Source: Planctomycetia bacterium (GTDB lineage: Bacteria; Planctomycetota; Phycisphaerae; UBA1845; Fen-1342). From it: DNA of 64,000 nucleotides. The first letter of the stretch is position 1, and each line of letters starts with the position of its first letter. The stretch is taken from NCBI GenBank assembly GCA_015709575.1, contig CP054190.1, forward strand, positions 2,230,616 through 2,294,615. Reading direction: 5' to 3'. Of this stretch, positions 35,301-43,102 are shown piece by piece. A program made the position numbers and the translations under genes. The notes beneath the pieces are model-generated. The model was not told the origin of the DNA, ran no database searches, and saw only the letters and a program-made list of their open reading frames with translations.

Positions 35301-35903
35301 GCGGGAGACTACGTATACGTGGACGCCAACCCGGCCGACCGCCCCTTTCGCGGCTGGGACACGGCCATGCAGCATCCCGACCCTCAGCGTCGCGCACGGG
35401 CGGAGTTCCTGGCACGAGTCGCGCGGTGCATGCTGCGCGTCACGATCAACCCGGCCTACCCGCGCGGCTGCGTGATGATGAAGCACGGCGCGTTCATCGC
35501 TACGGAAAAATCGGTCATGGCGCATGAGACACGCCCCGACCGCCTGGCGCGCTCGGGCGACACCGGCTACCAGGCCAACTTCCGCTACGGATCGCACCAG
35601 TCCATCACGCGCAACTGGCTGATGCCGATGCACCAGACCGACTCGCTGTTCCACAAGGCCAAGGTACGAATGGCCTTCATGTTCGGCGGCGAGGCCGACA
35701 ACCACGCCGTCAACACGGTACCGAAAGAGTGCCTGGTGCGGATCACCAAGGCCGAGGACGGCGGCATGAACGGGGTAGGAGTCTGGGCGCCCGCGCTTAC
35801 TGGATTCGGCCCGACCGGCGCCACGGAACTGAACGAGCGCTACCTGTCCGGAGCGCTCACCGGCATGCGGTCGGGATCACCCCCAGGCGGAGAGGCGGAA
35901 TGA
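32325..35903 (+). CDS. Molybdopterin oxidoreductase alpha subunit, type II DMSO reductase family, NxrA-like
   Basis: This 1192-residue catalytic subunit carries a Tat signal (SRREFLAALAAAG, residues 20-32), so it works outside the cytoplasmic membrane. The FS0 cluster site reads C80-x3-D84-x3-C88 with C128, with Asp in place of the second ligand, as I recall for nitrite oxidoreductases. NDTHNCRLRAFVRNG, RRVYGPYRLSGPL and KYKFNSRGLD strongly resemble remembered Nitrospira/anammox NxrA. The candidate Mo ligand is D290 in NYTWHGDQ. Nitrite, nitrate, chlorate and selenate enzymes share this fold, so the substrate is not decided. It shares 4-bp overlaps with both neighbours. Confidence 0.88.
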   Translation: MSRIRHDHPTVLVTPRMDVSRREFLAALAAAGTTLATWRPTFGLQPLAGIDNPLKHYPDRDWERVYRDQYRYDRSFTFICAPNDTHNCRLRAFVRNGVFVRAEQNYDCGRIGDLYGNTATKAWNPRGCAKGYQMQRRVYGPYRLSGPLMRAGWKAWADAGFPSLSDDPTLRDKYKFNSRGLDTFERVSWEEAYAYHARAAVAIARTYSGQPGAERLRKDGYEPEMIDAVHEAGTRCFKLRGGMGLLGVMGKYGLYRWSNMLALLDERVRGCGPDHALGGRLWSNYTWHGDQAPGHPFVHGLQASDCDFNELRHAKLHIQCGKNLVESKMPESHWFVELMERGAKIVVITPEYSPAGTKCNYWVPVRAGCTDTALFLGITKLMIDNGWYKEDFVTQFTDLPLLIRADTLKRLRATDVFPGHTPGLSKDGPSYRAQHITDAQYAKIGDFVVLDDATGAPRALTRDHFAQAMTSAGIRPRLSWTGRVRLADGSEVEAMTTWDAYRINLKDYDLDTVAEITGADKSLIERLARDIWETASAGHPVAIHVGEGINHWFHATLCNRAQYLPLMLTGSIGRPGAGCYTWAGNYKAALFQGADGVGPGFLGWIAEDPFSPNLDPAADGGGIRVRKLTKDEEPAYWNHGERPLIVDTPKFGRKCFTGDTHMPTPTKFLWFTNVNLFNNAKHAYDMLFNVNPLIDCIIAQDIEMTSTCEYSDIVYPALSWPEAQTYEITASCSNPFLQIWKGGIDPTCDARDDVVILAETAAALARETGDERFADYWRFILTDRVNGVKTYMQRLLDGSTTTRGYRVDDILAGKYGEPGAALMLFRTYPRVPFWEQISGEMPFWTDTGRLNAYCDIPEAITHGENFIVHREGPEATPFLPNVIVSSNPMVRPEDFGVPRDALHWDERTIRNVKLPWSEVKKTSNPLWEQGFRFLCLTPKTRHRVHSSWSTVDWAMIWDSNFGDPHRRDRRMPDVGEHQLHMNPQDAAALGLHAGDYVYVDANPADRPFRGWDTAMQHPDPQRRARAEFLARVARCMLRVTINPAYPRGCVMMKHGAFIATEKSVMAHETRPDRLARSGDTGYQANFRYGSHQSITRNWLMPMHQTDSLFHKAKVRMAFMFGGEADNHAVNTVPKECLVRITKAEDGGMNGVGVWAPALTGFGPTGATELNERYLSGALTGMRSGSPPGGEAE

Positions 35904-36238
35904 GCGCCATGCGACCCTTTGCTCCCGATGCCCCATTGGTCGTCGAAGGAGAAATCCTCCCGGGCGACACGACGCTGATGCTGCGCTGCATGCTCGAGGA
36001 GATGTTGCGCGGCGGAATGGCGACGGACGAGATCCGCGCGCTGTCTGGGAATCCCGAGTACCAGGCGTTGTACGCGGCCCGATGCGCGATCGGCGCACCG
36101 GACTTCGAGGCGCTGCTCGGGCAGGTCGGCCGCGCATGCGGCGTGCATCGCGTGGCGATTCGCGAGACGGCGGAAACGGCCTTTGAAACACCTCTGACCA
36201 TTCGCGGGGACGCGATCCCCGAAAGGAGCTCTCTGTGA
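35900..36238 (+). CDS. Unknown 112-residue protein inside the molybdoenzyme operon
   Basis: The ATG overlaps the alpha-subunit stop and the stop overlaps the hemerythrin start, each by 4 bp, so translation is well supported. The longer in-frame ORF from 35729 runs antiparallel to sense coding of the alpha subunit and is rejected. The protein has no signal peptide or membrane helix. It has a helical middle (TTLMLRCMLEEMLRGGMATDEIRALSGNPEYQALY in pattern) and two Cys in ARCAIG and RACGVHR. I do not recognise it. A chaperone or assembly role is a guess from position. Confidence 0.7.
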   Translation: MSAMRPFAPDAPLVVEGEILPGDTTLMLRCMLEEMLRGGMATDEIRALSGNPEYQALYAARCAIGAPDFEALLGQVGRACGVHRVAIRETAETAFETPLTIRGDAIPERSSL

Positions 36239-36846
36239 GCGGCTCATGTGGAGGCAAGTGCGGCTGCGGACGACCGGGCATTCCGGACGCCGTGGAGTTT
36301 CTCAAGCAGGAGCACCGCGTGATCGAGCGCGTGCTCGACGCCCTGGAAATCGACCTGCAGGGCGGCGGCCCCTCGCCGTCAATCGCCTGGCCGGCGCTGG
36401 AGTTCCTGGCGGCGTTCGCCGATGGCTGCCACCATCACAAGGAGGAGGAGCACCTCTTCCCGGCCCTGCGTGAGCGCGGCGTGCCGCAGGAGCACGGCCC
36501 GATCGGCTGCATGCTCGACGACCATGAGACCGGCCGCGCCTTGATGAAGCGCATGCGCCGAGCGCTGATCGGCGTCGAAATCGGTGATCCCGCGGCGGTG
36601 GAGGACTTCCGCGACGCCGCCCAACTCTATATCGATCATCTCCGCCGGCACATCGACAAGGAGGACCACGTGCTGTTCGCGATGGCCGCCGATTTGCTGT
36701 CCCCGGCCGAGCGCGCCCGCATGGCTGACGGGTTCTACGACTTTGAGCGTGTCGGAGATCGACCGGGCACGCACGACCGGATGGTCGTGCTGGCCGACGT
36801 GCTGCACCGCCGGGCCTGCGCTGCCGCGCAGCCGGCCGCCGTCTGA
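36235..36846 (+). CDS. Hemerythrin HHE domain protein
   Basis: This 203-residue protein has a GTG start within the preceding stop. A short Cys/Gly-rich N-terminus (CGGKCGCG) comes first. The hemerythrin four-helix bundle follows with QEHRVIERV, CHHHKEEEHLFP, DDHETGRAL and RRHIDKEDHVLF, which supply the His and Glu ligands for a di-iron site. Such proteins bind O2 or NO or protect Fe-S enzymes. Its place between the alpha and beta subunit genes suggests it guards or matures the complex. It lacks a signal peptide. Confidence 0.88.
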   Translation: MSGSCGGKCGCGRPGIPDAVEFLKQEHRVIERVLDALEIDLQGGGPSPSIAWPALEFLAAFADGCHHHKEEEHLFPALRERGVPQEHGPIGCMLDDHETGRALMKRMRRALIGVEIGDPAAVEDFRDAAQLYIDHLRRHIDKEDHVLFAMAADLLSPAERARMADGFYDFERVGDRPGTHDRMVVLADVLHRRACAAAQPAAV

Positions 36847-36861
36847 TGAGAGGAGGCCGTC

Positions 36862-38151
36862 GTGCCTGATGTCTATAACTGGCAACTCGGTCGGAAGATG
36901 TCCTACCCGTTCGCGGCTTCCCCCGCGCAGTGGCAGTTCGCGTTCGTGTTCAACACGAACCGTTGTATCAACTGCCAGACCTGCACCATGGCCTGTCGCA
37001 GCACCTGGACGTTCTCAAAGGGGCAGGAGAACATCTGGTGGAACAACGTCGAGACCAAGCCCTTCGGCGGCTACCCGCAGAACTGGGACGCGCGACTGCT
37101 TGGCCTGCTGGAAGATCACAATCCCGGCGGCCAGGTATGGGATGCGAGCGCGCCGCGAACGCCGGCCGCTCCGTATGGCCGCTTTGACGGACACACCATC
37201 TTCGAGGCCGCAGCAGGGTATGCCGGTCCGGACGGCCCGAAAGCGGCGCTGGGCTACCTCCCCACGCCGGCCGAGTGGACCTCACCAAACATCTATGAGG
37301 ACCACGCGCGCCCGGAAGGCGCGAACGCCACCGCCGCCCGTATGAACGCGGCCCTGCCGGAGCACAAGGTATGGTTCTTCTACCTGGCGCGGCTGTGCAA
37401 TCACTGCACCTACCCCGGCTGCCTGGCGGCCTGCCCGCGACAGGCCGTGTACAAGCGCCCCGAGGACGGCATCGTCCTGATCGATCAATCGCGCTGTCAC
37501 GGCTACCAGAAGTGTGTAGAGGCCTGCCCATACAAGAAGGCATTCTTCCGCCCCAACACGGGGACGAGTGAAAAGTGTGTCGGCTGCTACCCGCGGATCG
37601 AGGGCAAGGATCCGGAGCTCAGCCCGAACGGCGAACCCTGCGAGACGCGCTGCATGACTTCCTGTGTCGGCAAGATCCGCCTGCAGGGACTGGTGCGGGT
37701 CGGCGACGACGGCGCCTGGGTGCACGACCCGCACAACCCGATTTACTACCTCGTTCGTGAACGGAAAATTGCGCTGCCCCTCTACCCGCAATTCGGCACC
37801 GAGCCGAACGGCTATTACATTCCGCCACGCTGGGTGCCGCGCCCCTACCTGATGCAGATGTTCGGACCGGGGGTCGAAAGCGCGATTGAGCAATACTCCT
37901 GCCCCGATCGCGAGCTGCTGGCCGTGCTGCAGCTCTTTCGTACCACGCAGCAGATCATCTTTCGTTATGAGATCATCCCCGGCCCAAAGATCGCCGAGAT
38001 CGAGGTGTCGATGCCGAGCGGTGGCACGCGCACGCAGGTCATCTATAACGACACCGTCATCGGCTACAACAAGTTCGACCGCGAAGCCGTCCGCATCACC
38101 ATCGAGGAACCGGTGTTCGAGCGCCCGGCGGCGCATGCCAACAGCATCTGA
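36862..38151 (+). CDS. Iron-sulfur beta subunit, NarH/NxrB-like
   Basis: This 429-residue protein carries the four Fe-S clusters that pass electrons from the Mo subunit to the gamma subunit. The first motif is C35-x2-C38-x2-C41-x3-C45 (CINCQTCTMAC). CNHCTYPGCLAACPR, CHGYQKCVEACPYKK and KCVGCYPRIE follow. YWNNVET-like text (WWNNVETKPFGGYPQNW) and LPLYPQFGTEPNGYYIPP match NXR and related beta subunits. There is no signal peptide, as expected for co-export with a Tat-bearing alpha subunit. GTG start; GAGGAGG lies upstream. Confidence 0.92.
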   Translation: MPDVYNWQLGRKMSYPFAASPAQWQFAFVFNTNRCINCQTCTMACRSTWTFSKGQENIWWNNVETKPFGGYPQNWDARLLGLLEDHNPGGQVWDASAPRTPAAPYGRFDGHTIFEAAAGYAGPDGPKAALGYLPTPAEWTSPNIYEDHARPEGANATAARMNAALPEHKVWFFYLARLCNHCTYPGCLAACPRQAVYKRPEDGIVLIDQSRCHGYQKCVEACPYKKAFFRPNTGTSEKCVGCYPRIEGKDPELSPNGEPCETRCMTSCVGKIRLQGLVRVGDDGAWVHDPHNPIYYLVRERKIALPLYPQFGTEPNGYYIPPRWVPRPYLMQMFGPGVESAIEQYSCPDRELLAVLQLFRTTQQIIFRYEIIPGPKIAEIEVSMPSGGTRTQVIYNDTVIGYNKFDREAVRITIEEPVFERPAAHANSI

Positions 38152-38177
38152 GCCGCCGCCTGGCCAGGAGACGCGCC

Positions 38178-39002
38178 ATGACCGCCGTTGCCATCGCCGA
38201 CGCCGCCGAGCTGACCGCGCGGCACCTGGTCGCCCGGGCGCTCGCCGCCGCGCTGGCGCCACCCGACCCGCTGCGTGACCGGGCGGCGCGCGAGTTGGAC
38301 GAACGGACAATGGTCGCGGCCTGGTCGATGATCGAATCGCCGCAGACAAGTCGCCCTGGCACTCAGCCCGGTCAAACCGCGAGCGGCGCAGCTGGAGAGC
38401 GCCATGCGTGCGATCCCGCGGCTCTGGTGCAGTGGTTCTCGTTTCCACTGAGGGCGCGCCGCGAGGCATTTCAGCAGGTATTCGGCCTGGTCATCGCGCA
38501 GCACTGCCCGTCCTGCGAAACCGAGTACATGCGCGCTGGCGACGCATTCGCCCGTGCACAAGCCATGGCTGACATTGCCGGGTTCTACCGCGCATTTGGC
38601 GTGCAGGTGGACACGCGCGTGTCGCATCGCCCGGACCACGTTGCCGCCGAGTTGGAGTTCATCGCCCTGCTACACGCACAGGCAAGCGCAGATGACTGTC
38701 CGGAGGTCACACGCGACACAATCCGGGCTGCGCACGCCGCCTTTGTTCGCGACCACCTCTCGACATGGCTCAGCGCATTCGGACGCCTTCTGGAACATCG
38801 GGCGGCAGCCGTCCGCAATTCTGCACAACCGGCGCCAACCGACGCCGTTCGGTGCCTGGAAGAGATCGGGCGCTTGGTGCAGGCGTGGGCCGAGTCCGAG
38901 TGCCGGTACGCAAAAGTCCCGCCGACAGCTTCGCAGCTGCCGGTGCTCACCGTCGAGGATGAGGAATCAGACTCGGCGTGCGCCGCGTGCGAGTCGCCGT
39001 GA
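38178..39002 (+). CDS. TorD/NarJ-type molybdoenzyme assembly chaperone
   Basis: This 274-residue cytoplasmic protein likely binds the alpha subunit before cofactor insertion and Tat export. The helical fold includes CPSCETEYMRAGDAFARAQAMADIAGFYRAFG and RPDHVAAELEFIALL in pattern, hallmarks of TorD/DmsD relatives seen with type II enzymes. It ends the operon 26 bp after the beta gene, in the common alpha-beta-chaperone order. A small Cys-rich tail (ACAACESP) is present. A long hairpin follows. Confidence 0.85.
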   Translation: MTAVAIADAAELTARHLVARALAAALAPPDPLRDRAARELDERTMVAAWSMIESPQTSRPGTQPGQTASGAAGERHACDPAALVQWFSFPLRARREAFQQVFGLVIAQHCPSCETEYMRAGDAFARAQAMADIAGFYRAFGVQVDTRVSHRPDHVAAELEFIALLHAQASADDCPEVTRDTIRAAHAAFVRDHLSTWLSAFGRLLEHRAAAVRNSAQPAPTDAVRCLEEIGRLVQAWAESECRYAKVPPTASQLPVLTVEDEESDSACAACESP

Positions 39003-39060
39003 TCACGCGCTGGCCCGGCCGGCTGGAACACGTCCGACTCGAGCCGCATCAAGTACGCCG

Positions 39061-39099
39061 CCGGCCGGAGACGGGCGGTCGTGCGCCCGTTCCGGCCGG
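39061..39099 (+). terminator. Long hairpin at the end of the molybdoenzyme operon
   Basis: CCGGCCGGA at 39061-39069 and ACGGGCG at 39071-39077 pair with CGCCCGT and TCCGGCCGG at 39084-39099. This gives a 16-bp stem with one bulged G and a six-base loop. Only three T follow, so it may act as a terminator with a weak tract or as a 3' stabiliser. It sits between convergent genes. Confidence 0.7.
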
Positions 39100-39136
39100 G
39101 TTTGGATGAGATGCAAGCTTCCACCTGCCCGAACGG

Positions 39137-42100
39137 TTACGGACACGCCCCGTTGAGCACGCAGGTCACAAAGGGATCAATGTCAAAATTGTTCAGCGCG
39201 CCGTCGTTGTTCACGTCCCCGTTAAGCGGGTTGCAACCCGGATACTGCGCGGCATAGTCGGCCGGAGAGACCAGCGCCAGGACGAACGGATCGATGTCGA
39301 AGTTGTTGAAGGCGCAGTCACAGTTCATATCACCGATACCCGAATCCGCGACGACGCGCACCTGAACGTTGACAGCCGTGTAGACCACGCTCAGCTTCAG
39401 GCCCAGCGCCCTCAGGCACGGTGCGTCGATCGTTGCAAACGTACCGCTGCGCGAGCCATGCCGCATGATGTTGAAGACATCGCCGAGTTGCGGTACGTAT
39501 CCGTCGATCAACGAGAGGTGCAGCGTGCCATTCAAGGTCGCGGCCCCGCTCACGTCGATGAAATCGACGAGTTGCTGGAACTCGTTGCTGTACCCTGCGA
39601 TTTCGCAGTAATAGTGGGAATTGACGCCCTGGGTATACGCGCCGGCCACGTCGAAGGCGCCCAGTCCGCCGTAAACGTCGTCGGCGTCATCGTCGTTGGC
39701 GGGATCGATCGTGCCGAAGACGCTCAGCGCGGAATTGAACACGTCGATATCGCCTTTTCCGCGGAGCACGCGGCCGGTATTGACGACCAGGCCGTTCTGC
39801 GAGATCAGGTCGCCGCCGTTCATGTCGGTGAGGTTCGGCAGCCCCACGCCGTTGCTGTCGTTGAGATTGAAGACGCGCGTTCGCATGTGCATCTCGGTGC
39901 CGTTGTTGAACGTCACGCCGGTTGTGGAGCCGTCGCCCATCGCCATGTTCGCGAGCGCGATGACCTTCGTTCCGGCGTTGAAAGTCACCTTGGCGTTGAT
40001 AGCGCCCGCGCCGAGCCACCCGCTGTCACTGATATTGGGGTTGGCGTTGAACGTGTAACGGGTGCCGTCGATGTTGCCGGAGTTGTTTCGGAACTGGCCG
40101 TTGATAGTGATTCCGTTCGCGCCGGTCGCGGTAATGACGCTTCCGCCGGACTCCATGAATACCCGGCCGGTGATGGTGCCGGTGCCATCGAGGCGGCCGT
40201 CCTGTCCCGGCGTGACGATTTCGATGCCGTTGGGGGCGATGATGTGGCCGCCGTTGATCGTGACCTCGTCGAAGAGGGCGCGGTTCTGATCGTGAACGGT
40301 CAGGGTGTGCGCCCCGACGACAACGAGACTTCCGTTCTGTGCGTCGAAGCCATCGGGACTTGTTGATCGTCCGACCGTGAGGTTTCCGTTCACGAGTTCC
40401 AGCACGCCGCCGGATTGAACTCGAAGGTCGCTGTCCAGCGTGGCGGCACCGGGGACGTTCCCGGGTCCGCGCAGGAGGCCGCCAGCGGTAACCGTAGTCA
40501 GGTTCGCGATCATCATCGCTCCGTTTTCCAATTCGAGCCGGCCATGAATGAGGGGATTGATGCCGCCGGCGTTAAGCGTCGCGCCCTGGGTAACCTCGGC
40601 GAGTCCGGGCGGCCAGACGATGAACACGCCGGGCGCGTTGATGTTCAGGACAGCCTGGGCGTTGACGACCAGCTCGCCGTTACCCCCGGCACTATCGAGT
40701 CTCCCACCGACGTAAACGCTGGAAAACGTTGCCTCGGTGCCGGCGTTTTCGATGAGCACCAGGCCGTTCGACGTGGCGTTGGCGGCGATGCCCAGGATGG
40801 AGCCGCTGACCACCGCGCCGAGTTCCGCTTCAAACCGGCCGTCGCCGAGACCGCCGACGGAAAGCGTGCTGCCAGTCCCCATGGTCATGGTGGAGCCGAC
40901 ACCGTTGATGGTCATGCTGCCATCGTCGTCGGCGTCTTCGCCGAGCATCACGGAGCCAAGAGCCGAAGCGGAGGGATTGGTGACGAGGTCAGCGCCGGCG
41001 CGCACGTCGAAATCGCAGAAGTTCGCGCCAGGCCCGCCGCCAACGGTCAAGGCCGGGCCGGCCGGCGAGGGGGTCAGCACCGCCGTGGCACCGTTCTTCA
41101 GCGTGATGACCGGGTTGCTGGCGCCGCCGTTGAACCGCGGCGAACCGGCGGCGGTGCTCCAGGTGAGCGTGCCGCCGTCGATGTCGAGCGTGCCGCCGTC
41201 GAGATCCAGCGTTGCCCCGCTGCCGATGTGGAGGGAGCGGGTCGATATGAGCCCACCGGTGTCGAGATGCAGCGTCGCAGTTCCGCCGTCGGGATCGCCC
41301 GCCACGAAAAGCGTGTCCCCGACGAACACCCGGCCGCCGGCGTTCACGTTGAGCGTGGCTGCACCGGCCAAGACTCCGGCGGAGTGGTTGCGGCCGAGCA
41401 GGAGGCTTGCCGCCACGTCGAGCGTGGCGTTCTGCGGTACCAGGCCGCCCGTACCTGCGATGGTCACAACGCTCTCCGACAAGCTGCCGTTGGCGACGAC
41501 CACATCGCCCGCGAAGTCCGCAAGCGCGCCGTTGCTGATGTTCACCGTCGCGTCACCACCTTGGCCCAGTTTGGAGGAGGTGGCCGCTGACGTGCCGGCG
41601 CCATTGACGATCAAAGACGAACGAACAACCGGAAGCGTGGACGTCGCACCGCTGACCGTCACGGTCGCAGTGCCGGCGGCATTGCTTCCGGCGATGAACT
41701 GATCGGAGACCTGCACCAAGCCGCCGCCCGTGATGTTGAGCGTGCCCGGCGCGTTAACGCCGATAGTCATGTCCGACGTGGCGCCGGTCATCAGCAGATC
41801 AGCGTCGTCGTCATTGACGTTCAGCGTGCCGTTCGAGCTCGCGGCGCTTCCAACGACTATCGGCCCGCCGCAGTTCCAAGCGCCGGTCGTAAGCGTCGTC
41901 GTGGCGACGTCTCCCGCCAGGTTGCCGATGGTGATACCTGTGCTGGTGGTATGCGGGCTGCTCATGGTCAGCGTGACCGTTCCCTGGCGGAAGGTCTGCG
42001 TCCGGCTGGCGGTGACGGATGCGTTGTACGTAACGGCGTATGTGGCCGGCAGATTGAACGTCAGATCATCGCCCGCAGCCGGAGCCAGCACCGGGGACCA

Positions 42101-42244
42101 GTTGGCGGCGATCGAGGCGGCTCCGCCGGCAGCGTTGTTCCAACTGAGCAGCGCGGCCGCGGCAGGGACAGGAATCGTCGGGCCCAGCAGCATGCCGCCA
42201 ATCGCCCACAAGCAGATACGACTGATGTTTGATTCACGCCGCAT
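39137..42244 (-). CDS. Large exported beta-helix repeat protein with dockerin-like C-terminus
   Basis: The ATG at 42244 has AGGAGC upstream and begins a signal peptide (MRRESNISRICLWAIGGMLLG to AAA); the ORF's first ATG at 42328 is rejected. The 1035-residue protein contains many repeated strands of the type seen in autotransporter-associated or pectate-lyase-like beta-helices (e.g. GTLNITGGGLVQVSDQF, ATLDVAASLLLGRNHSAG). The C-terminus has [18 protein letters not shown] and [18 protein letters not shown]. There is no translocator barrel, so it is a secreted or surface-bound protein, possibly adhesive. It faces the molybdoenzyme operon tail to tail. Confidence 0.8.
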   Translation of the reverse strand: MRRESNISRICLWAIGGMLLGPTIPVPAAAALLSWNNAAGGAASIAANWSPVLAPAAGDDLTFNLPATYAVTYNASVTASRTQTFRQGTVTLTMSSPHTTSTGITIGNLAGDVATTTLTTGAWNCGGPIVVGSAASSNGTLNVNDDDADLLMTGATSDMTIGVNAPGTLNITGGGLVQVSDQFIAGSNAAGTATVTVSGATSTLPVVRSSLIVNGAGTSAATSSKLGQGGDATVNISNGALADFAGDVVVANGSLSESVVTIAGTGGLVPQNATLDVAASLLLGRNHSAGVLAGAATLNVNAGGRVFVGDTLFVAGDPDGGTATLHLDTGGLISTRSLHIGSGATLDLDGGTLDIDGGTLTWSTAAGSPRFNGGASNPVITLKNGATAVLTPSPAGPALTVGGGPGANFCDFDVRAGADLVTNPSASALGSVMLGEDADDDGSMTINGVGSTMTMGTGSTLSVGGLGDGRFEAELGAVVSGSILGIAANATSNGLVLIENAGTEATFSSVYVGGRLDSAGGNGELVVNAQAVLNINAPGVFIVWPPGLAEVTQGATLNAGGINPLIHGRLELENGAMMIANLTTVTAGGLLRGPGNVPGAATLDSDLRVQSGGVLELVNGNLTVGRSTSPDGFDAQNGSLVVVGAHTLTVHDQNRALFDEVTINGGHIIAPNGIEIVTPGQDGRLDGTGTITGRVFMESGGSVITATGANGITINGQFRNNSGNIDGTRYTFNANPNISDSGWLGAGAINAKVTFNAGTKVIALANMAMGDGSTTGVTFNNGTEMHMRTRVFNLNDSNGVGLPNLTDMNGGDLISQNGLVVNTGRVLRGKGDIDVFNSALSVFGTIDPANDDDADDVYGGLGAFDVAGAYTQGVNSHYYCEIAGYSNEFQQLVDFIDVSGAATLNGTLHLSLIDGYVPQLGDVFNIMRHGSRSGTFATIDAPCLRALGLKLSVVYTAVNVQVRVVADSGIGDMNCDCAFNNFDIDPFVLALVSPADYAAQYPGCNPLNGDVNNDGALNNFDIDPFVTCVLNGACP

Positions 42245-42440
42245 GGCAACAGCTCCTGTATTTCTGACGGGCGACGAGAGCACACGGAGTGTTAGTACCG
42301 GCCGGCTGAATTTCTCACGCTCGATCACGAGTTCTCGATAACCCAGCGCTCTACGGCGGGTTCTGATAACACCCCATTCGGACGATGAATCGCGACATCC
42401 GCGTTTTGGCCGCCGGGCTATACTGAGGGGCGAGGGGCCG

Positions 42441-43061
42441 ATGCAAGTCGAGTGGCTGACTACAACTACGGTGCTCGCGAGCCTGCGCGACTATCACAAC
42501 CGCGCGGCCTGGGATGACTTTGTTTCGCGTTTCCACCTCCCGATCGTTCGATTTGCCCGGTCACTGGGCCTGGGTGATGTTGACGCGCAAGACGTGGCGC
42601 AGGAGACGCTGATTGCGTTCGCCGAAGCCTACCGCGCCGGCCAGTACGACCGTTCAAAGGGTCGCCTCAGCAAATGGTTGTTCGGGATCGCGTATCGGCA
42701 GGCGCTCGGGCAGCGTCGCCGCGGCGCCCGGCAGACGGCGCGCCAGGGCGGCGACCCTGGAACCGGTTTCTGGGCCACTGTCCCCGATGAAGCCACCGCC
42801 ACGCACTCGTGGGATCGCGAATGGGAACAGGCGCTGCTGGAAGCCTGCCTCCGGCAGGTGCGCCACGAAGTGGCGCCCGTGACGCTGCGTGCGTTTGAGC
42901 TCGTGATTCAGCACGCACGGTCGCCCGCCGAGGCGGCAGCGGAGTTGGGCGTCTCGATCAAGCTGGTCTACAACGCCAAGCATCGGATCCTGAAGCGCAT
43001 TCGCGAGCTACGCGCTGCGCTGGACGACTCGGTCGGGCCGCCGGCCGCCGCGATGGGCTGA
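42441..43061 (+). CDS. ECF-type sigma factor
   Basis: This 206-residue protein has a sigma region 2 (LPIVRFARSLGLGDVDAQDVAQETLIAFAEAY) and a region 4 helix-turn-helix (SPAEAAAELGVSIKLVYNAKHRILKRIREL). It would direct RNA polymerase to a small set of promoters. The start ATG follows AGGGGCC. It lies 41 bp upstream of a kinase with an anti-sigma-like zinc finger, a pairing frequent in planctomycetes. The upstream gap of 196 bp shows no clear promoter by eye. Confidence 0.88.
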   Translation: MQVEWLTTTTVLASLRDYHNRAAWDDFVSRFHLPIVRFARSLGLGDVDAQDVAQETLIAFAEAYRAGQYDRSKGRLSKWLFGIAYRQALGQRRRGARQTARQGGDPGTGFWATVPDEATATHSWDREWEQALLEACLRQVRHEVAPVTLRAFELVIQHARSPAEAAAELGVSIKLVYNAKHRILKRIRELRAALDDSVGPPAAAMG

Positions 43062-43102
43062 GAAATCTCCGCCGATGACGCCAATCCTGCTGGAGAGTTC
43101 CG

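Noticed and set aside
40415..41590. 391-codon plus-strand ORF
   Set aside because: It is antisense to the exported beta-helix protein, which has a signal peptide and a dockerin-like end.
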